Of a DNA stretch of 64,000 nt, positions 58,106 to 64,000 are shown one piece after another (position 1 is the first letter of the stretch; each line of letters begins with the position of its first letter). The DNA lies in NCBI RefSeq assembly GCF_030272615.1, contig NC_081406.1:460874072-460938071 (forward strand), in the 5' to 3' direction. This DNA comes from Cryptomeria japonica. Taxonomy: Eukaryota; Streptophyta; Pinopsida; Cupressales; Cupressaceae. Position numbers and translations under genes: made by a program. The notes under the pieces were generated by a model. It did not search any database, was not told the DNA's origin, and saw nothing but the letters and a program-made list of their open reading frames with translations.

Positions 58106-58919
58106 TGTAGATACCTAAAATTGTCTTGTTTAATTAAATAAATATTTTTTATTTATTTAATTATTTAAGCCTAATTATTCTATTAATTAAATAAATCATT
58201 AATTAATTAATTAATTAATTAATCATCTTCTAAGTATTTCCTCATTTAAATAAATACTTTTATTTATTTAAATTGTCATTTTCCCAAATTAAATAAATAC
58301 TTATTTATCTAATTGATCCCATTTCTTCTACTAATTAAATAAATCTTTATTTATTTAATTAATTCATTATCCTTTTCTACCCATGACAAATGTCATTCAT
58401 CGCTTAATTCCTACACTACCTACCCCCTTTATCATTTTATTATTTCCTCTACCTACCCTCTAATCCTATCCGACCATTTATCTTTACACCTCTTAATCTT
58501 ATCCCTCCATTTCTTATAGCGTCTTCTATATAAGAGGATGCTTCTTTCATTATGAACCCTAATTATTCGAATTAACTAATGAGCATTCTAATCGATCTTA
58601 TGCAATCAAGCCTTTTTGCTATCAAACTATTTTGCTATCAAACTATCAACCACATTTCCGTTCTTTGTTGAGCTCTTAAGAACACCTAAAATCTAAGAGA
58701 AAATATATCAACCAAGATCAATGGAGATAGGAAGAATGAAGATTCAAACCCTAGTTGACAGGTGATGGTATAATCTTTTTGATTTTGTTGATTTGCATTG
58801 TCTCAGGTAATCTTCATATGTTATGGTGAATCTTTTTTATTGTTAGGCTAGGGTTTTGTGGTTGAATTCATTTAGTCTTTCAATATTGTTGTTCCATTAT
58901 CAACTTTTCACCATACACA
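58106..58919 (+). mobile_element. LTR 'L', plus-strand copy (3' LTR of gypsy A)
   Basis: Starts TGTAGATACCTAAAATTG, ends CCATACACA; 814 bp. AT-rich first half with palindromes (58131-58365), TATA-like CTATATAAG at 58525-58533, leader-like AACCCTAATT after it. Sequence beyond 58919 is not shared with the left copy, so this is the outer right border of the gypsy A complex. Confidence 0.8.
58525..58533 (+). promoter_or_regulatory. TATA box of LTR L
   Basis: CTATATAAG with AT-rich upstream and GC-richer downstream sequence, conserved in both copies of L. Confidence 0.5.
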
Positions 58920-61900
58920 GATAGAATTAAGGTTGACAAAAAATATTAATAAGGTTTGAAGAACATTATTGAATGGTTTTCTAAGATTTGCAAATTTCCT
59001 ATTCCCTTAATGTTTGAATGATAAAATTTGATGTTGTAGACATTTGATTGGAACTATATTTATATTCTTTCTTGTCATTTTCTTTTTTAAAATATATTAT
59101 TGTTGACATTTTGAAGGGTTCGAGGAACTAGGTGAGTCCCCACAATTCCAATCATTAGATTCCAAGAGTTAAAGTTCAATTATTTTTACATGAACACACA
59201 AATTATACCACTTGAATATTTGAAGCTAATTTCATAGTTATTAGTAGACTCACTATGTCTCTAGGACCATTTAGTTAAATTAGTTAGTTGTTTATAAGCC
59301 CATATTGATACATAAGTGTTGTATGAGAGTGGGGGCTAACTTGCCAATATAACAGATATAAATAGGAGCTAAAGATTAGAATTATTCAAGGGCATAGCCC
59401 TTAGAGTTCATGGAAATAATTTAGGTAATATTTTATATTCATATGCAATATCTAGCATGTATCATTGAAAACTTGGGTGAACTTTGTGACCAACATTCTC
59501 ATAATATAGTTCAAATATAGCTACAATAAATCCAATTGGCAATCAGTGTGTAACAACTCTGAATGCAAAAGATGTGCAATGTGGAGGATTATATGCAATA
59601 GAGTCAAAGATACATGCATAGTATCCACTTTCTTCTTAAGTTGATTAAACTACTTGACTAGTTTATTAAAGGATCACTAAAAGTTCAACTAGTAGTGATA
59701 TAAGAAGCATTGGTAGAATAGAGGATGTCTAAAGAGAGCAAGAGGTAAGAAAGAATGGAATGGTAGTGGAAAGAAAAATCACACCATAAATATATAGTTG
59801 TCATAAGATGATAATAAATAATGATACGAGAAATAGTAGAAATACTTTATGAATATGAATAAACAAAATCCAACTTTAAATTAAAAATATAACTTAAAAA
59901 TAAATTATGACAATTTATTAACATTACAAATCATGCGCATAATACACAATAATTATTTCACCCTTCCTATATACCATTAAATCTAAACCTTTCTCAACTC
60001 CATATAAACTTAGATATCATTTTATTCCTCAACTACATTTGATAAAATTATTTTATCCTTTATGATTTTAAAGATGTTTATACCCTATTCTGAAGCCCCC
60101 ATTTGGTACAGGCAAGGAAGATGCTAGTAAAGGTAGTAGAGTCTGCATTTAGAATTTGGTTGCAAGTTTATACAACCTCTTCAACATATCCATTTTGTTA
60201 ATATCTTGCAATCAAGAGGCTCAAAACAATTTTTTTTGAGGCATTATGTCAAACAGTTCAACTTCCTTATCTATGTTTCTAAGTTTTGCATATCCTATAA
60301 TTATGACATTCTGTCAAATAGTTTATGTACCTTGTCTATTCTTACCCTTTTGTGCCAGGTCAGTTGCAGCTACAACATCTGACAAAATTCCTCCATTGTT
60401 TACATGTAATGGATGTTCATACCATGTTCCAAAGCTCTGGTTTTGGCACAGTCTAGGAGGATGCTAGAAAAGGTTTTAGAGTTTGGCCTTACACCTGCGT
60501 AATTGTTTGAAAGTGTGTAACATATTTTTTTCTTATCCTGCAATCATAGTATTCAGTGAGACCACATTTTAGTGTTTTGTTATCAATGCGCTCAATATCG
60601 CTGCTTCAAATACCTTAAAACTGAGTATGAATGCCACTTATCCCAAACTAATTAGAGGATGTGGAAAAGCCAGAGTATTTCCAACTATAACTAATCCCCT
60701 TCCCTTATGATCCGAATCTGATGGGTGTCAATGCGCTCAATATCGCTGCTTCACAGGGCATTATATTTTGAAGAAAATGGATTGTGATGGTGGACGTGAA
60801 GGGTGGTGCAACTACTGTTAATATTATTGTCAATCCTTTGAGAAACTAGGGCCTCAAAATGTCTGTTCAAGTCATTGATATGTTTTGGACACCTTTTACG
60901 TTCCACTCTCTTAACCTTATGCTACCAAAAACATACTTAAATTAATTGAATTAAACATGATGTGTACAATGAGGTTGATAACATTCAAATGTTCATCATC
61001 AAGCACTATATATCTCACAGGGCGTATATAGAACATTCTTAACATTGGAGTTGTTGAAAGTAAGTGAATCACTTAGATTTATTCTATATTTAAAATTTTA
61101 ATATTTATAATTTATGTTTCATTTTACTGATTTTTAAAAAAAATTACTTTTATGTTTTCTTATTTCAGAATTTAAGAATCTTTATTTTTTAGTTTATTAA
61201 TTTTGATTTCCATTGAATAGGTTGCCAAGGCTTATTTTTCCTCCAACATAATGACCGTCAAATGATTTATGAAGGTTGAAGAGACATTATTTAAAATGGC
61301 TATAGCTAAAATAGGTCCATATCGAGATAATCTATCACTACAAGTAGATGATACTCGGTGCCCAAATATTTCCTTAGTTTCACCTAACTCATATTGAGTA
61401 TGATTTGTTAAGAAGACATGGATTGGCCTTGTTTGCTAGATATATTTGATTGCACCAACTCAATGATTGAGAAAAAGCCATCAAAAGTGCAAAATAGAAG
61501 AATCTTGAAGACGTCAACCAAGGGTACAAGATAGTGCTTCATAGACCCTATTGACTTGACATGTGGGATATAATGGGACTTGAATTGATGGATTTTGTAC
61601 ACTTCAATGACTATTGTATTGATGTGCTCCATAACAAGTTCAAGGTTGATGCTCATTGGTGGTGGCACTTCCATGTCCAAACAGTCAACACCTATAAGCT
61701 TTTGAGATCAAAATTTTATTGCAAGTTCATTCTATGATATTTTTGTTTACGACTTGAGAATTTAAAATTCTGAATTTACAACTCCAATTCTCTAATTTAG
61801 TTTTAATAAATAGCTAGTTCATTTGTATCAAAGAGGAATTGGAGCACATGCTCATTCAACCACTTAGTAAAGTGTAACAAAGTGTACTTACAAATGGTAA

Positions 61901-62060
61901 AGGACTTAGTGTATCTGCATTCCAACTCGTGTCTATTGTCACACAAAGTAACTAAAAGGAAGGGGACAAAGAAGTGGGATATTGAGGCAAGTCATATCAC
62001 CTTGGATGCCACCTTTTAACACCTTGTTGCATTTATCATCTAGTGAGCATAAGAGTGATA
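58920..62060. other. AT-rich region without recognisable gene
   Basis: No ORF here matches a family I know; the longest (61408-61680, minus, 90 codons) has no domain. Visible structure: weak duplication near 60117 and 60457 (GATGCTAG...AAAGG words), a diverged 65-bp-spaced repeat near 60247/60312 (TGTCAAACAGTT), and an exact 26 bp direct repeat at 60583-60608 and 60728-60753. This may be pre-insertion single-copy DNA or very old repeats. Confidence 0.5.
60583..60753 (+). repeat. 26-bp exact direct repeat, 145 bp apart
   Basis: The word starting TCAATGCGCTCAATATCGCT occurs at 60583-60608 and 60728-60753 with no mismatch over 26 bases. Confidence 0.85.
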
Positions 62061-63075
62061 CTATGAGTGCAAGTGCTAGCACCAATGATTGTGGTTATTC
62101 TAATTGTAGGTGCTAAAAATCGATATCACCTCCAATTCTCCATTTTTAACCTCCCATTTTGGCTATTCCATTTCATGTCCAGATCCTTCCATTTTCTTCC
62201 CATTTCAAGTTTGACATTTCATTTATCCTCAACTTGTCCCCTTTGCGTCAGATCATTACCCTCTTGATCTAGTGATGTTAATTTTTGACCTATACTGCCT
62301 CTCGCTTTCCATTTTCAGTCATGTTGGCTTCATTTCTTCCCTATTATTGTTTTAAGGTTCCATTTTGACCTCTTCTTTAACCCCATAGTGTCGCATTAAT
62401 TCCTTCTCCGTCCGATGACCCGCTTTGACCCAATTTACCTATTATTGCTTGGTTTTATCTAGTATGACCTAATTTTCCAATCTTTGCTCAAATATTTCCA
62501 TTTTTTGTGTGAAACTTCCCAATTCTTTCCAAGTTCACCTATTTTGACCAAAATTGGCTTAATTTTACCTAATTAAGGTCTTTGAGCATCAGGTTGACTA
62601 ATTGCCCTTTTAGGTTTAATTAATTGTTTAATTAATTAAGCCTCTTCTTACTAATTCTTCTTCTTTAAATCTTTCATCATTTAATCAAACATCTCCCTTT
62701 TTAATAATAACTAAATAATATTAAATAATTTAAGTAATTTTGATTCATCGCCTTTATTAAATGATTTTAGTTATTTAATTAAAAATTTTCATTTCTAATG
62801 CCTTATAGTTGATTAATTTATTTGAATTATTCAATTAGCTAAGTATGTCATCAAAATTAAATAAATATCTTTATTTATTTAATTTTCCAATTATATTCTC
62901 ATACGAGAATAATATCTTCTTTTTTAATTATTACTTGCAGAATATCCTACTAATTTTTTAAAATGGTGATATCATCTTGTATATTTATGAGATTTCTCTT
63001 TGATTTTTGAAAATTGTGTTTTTTGGAAATATGCCATTATATCTTCTTCTTTTTTATTTTCAAAAATGAGATATG
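62061..63075. other. pyrimidine-rich then AT-rich stretch, no gene
   Basis: 62120-62560 has repeated CCATTTTGACC and TTTGACC words with strong T/C bias. 62600-62900 is AT-rich and includes the palindrome at 62854-62885 built like those in LTR L. It may be a further, badly decayed LTR. Confidence 0.4.
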
Positions 63076-64000
63076 TGTTGGGACTTCAAAATATTGGTCA
63101 AATTTTGAAGAACCAAGTTCAAAATTTTGTTAAATGCATTCATAATTGCCTTCTAGAATAGGCCTGAGTAGCTCAATTTGTGAGCTCATATTTTTGCACT
63201 AGTGAAATGTCATGTAAAATCCTCTTGAGAGATTGTTATACACCTTGAAAAGATGCCATTATTCCATTTTCATCTTTCCTGGACCAAATTTGATGTGTTT
63301 GTGAAGTCTCCTTTGAAGGTTCTGAGGTTAGGGTTGTTGTTTGCACCTTTTGCACATTTCTGAGTAACTCACTTTGAGCAGTTGTATATTCATGTCAAAT
63401 GATTGCCATGCCAGACTAATATCTTCTTGTGATTGTGTACTATTTATTGAAGCCCCATGATCCATTTGATAGGATTTCCAAGTTGATTCCAATTGCAAAA
63501 TGTTCAGTTTTGCAAACTGGACTGTGTGAAACGGCAGTCGGGAGCCTTCTTTGTGAATTTTTATTTCACACCTAGTTGACTTGATTTTCAAAGCGGTTGT
63601 ACCCTATGACTATCTATAAAATTATTTTCCATTTTCCAGTTTATAGTCCCCCAACTCCTCGTTTGATCAATTTTTCAGGCGACTTTGAAGGTTAATATAT
63701 TTTTCCTCAGTTGTCATTTTGATGATACATCTGATGCCCTGGATTATTTGTATTATATTCAATCAGTGTGCGAGTGTGCAGACCCTAATCAGGTGTTTTG
63801 ATCAATTTTTGAAGTTGATTCGAGGGGCTACTCAAGTGTTTTCAGCAAAATTTCAAAGTTGCAAAATGCCAAGTTTGATGACCACACATTCAATTTCTCA
63901 CATCCCAGATGCATCCACTTAGTGTTTTAGAGAATTTCTTTAGGTTCAATTGCTCAAAAATAAAAAAAATTCTTAGTCAGACCCACCTAGGGCCCGACAG
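63076..64000 (+). mobile_element. start of a second long LTR, same family as 23280-27773 (runs off window)
   Basis: TGTTGGGACTTCAAAATATTGGTC matches the start of the nested element (TATTGGGACTATTTAAAATTGAGTC). Further blocks follow in the same order: CACTTTGAGCAGTTG against TACTTTGAGCGATTAC, CAGTCGGGAGCC against TAGTCGGAGCC, TCGAGGGGCTAC against TGAGGGGCTAC, and TTAGTCAGACCCACC against TTAGTCGGACCCAC at the window end (about 24430 in the other copy). No coding signal. Confidence 0.65.

Noticed and set aside
2641-58919. Inverted L-U blocks at both ends read as terminal inverted repeats of one giant DNA transposon
   Set aside because: No target duplication flanks 2641 and 58919, the blocks have LTR features (purine tract, TG...CA, TATA), and the left copy continues into the PMD tail on its outer side.
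61408-61680. 90-codon minus-strand ORF in the right flank, possible small gene
   Set aside because: No known motif, no clear promoter or splice context, AT-rich setting; cannot be supported.
29-64000. tRNA, rRNA or other structured RNA genes
   Set aside because: No cloverleaf-like A/B box arrangement or rRNA core words were found by eye; the tRNA-like words are primer-binding sites.

Overview
This window shows no intact host gene. It is a graveyard of plant retroelements nested inside one another. The domain families (LINE with DUF4283-type ORF1 and RNase H, Ty1/copia, non-chromoviral Ty3/gypsy, plant mobile domain) say seed plant. The size, depth of nesting, age of the copies and lack of genes suggest a large, repeat-rich genome, possibly a gymnosperm; this is inference, and no single feature proves the clade.

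Layout. An outer Ty3/gypsy family ('gypsy A') frames about 1-58919. At the left, 1-4330 holds the integrase C-terminus of one copy, a spacer with the antisense tail of a plant-mobile-domain (PMD) gene, and an inverted LTR ('L') with its upstream region. Gypsy A gag starts near 4.4 kb and is cut at 5833 by an ~8 kb LINE whose other edge is 44736 (target duplication of about 11 bp). Gypsy A resumes at 44748 with its zinc knuckle and protease and is lost at 46345. A rearranged PMD region (46346-56880, tail-to-tail inverted duplication) and a + strand L LTR (58106-58919) follow.

Inside the LINE sit three LTR elements: Copia-1 (7010-14618, minus strand), Copia-2 (17499-29731, plus strand, same family) and gypsy B (31893-42987, plus strand, with an extra ORF). 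Copia-2 itself carries a 4.5 kb probable solo LTR (23280-27773). Removing each of the three elements plus one 5 bp target duplication restores a continuous LINE reading frame, which supports the assembly of this nest. The PMD gene is likewise split by a 6.8 kb non-autonomous element (49715-56490), which has a Gag with zinc knuckles and a second gene but no protease, integrase or reverse transcriptase.

How the parts relate. The most notable signal is an accessory protein domain found in three unrelated retroelements: a third ORF of the LINE, the extra ORF of gypsy B and, more distantly, the second gene of the non-autonomous element. All coding regions are broken by stops and frameshifts, and many stops look like CAG/CAA/CGA codons changed by C-to-T. 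From 58.9 to 63.1 kb the DNA is AT-rich with no recognisable gene, and a second LTR of the solo-LTR family runs off the right edge from 63076.
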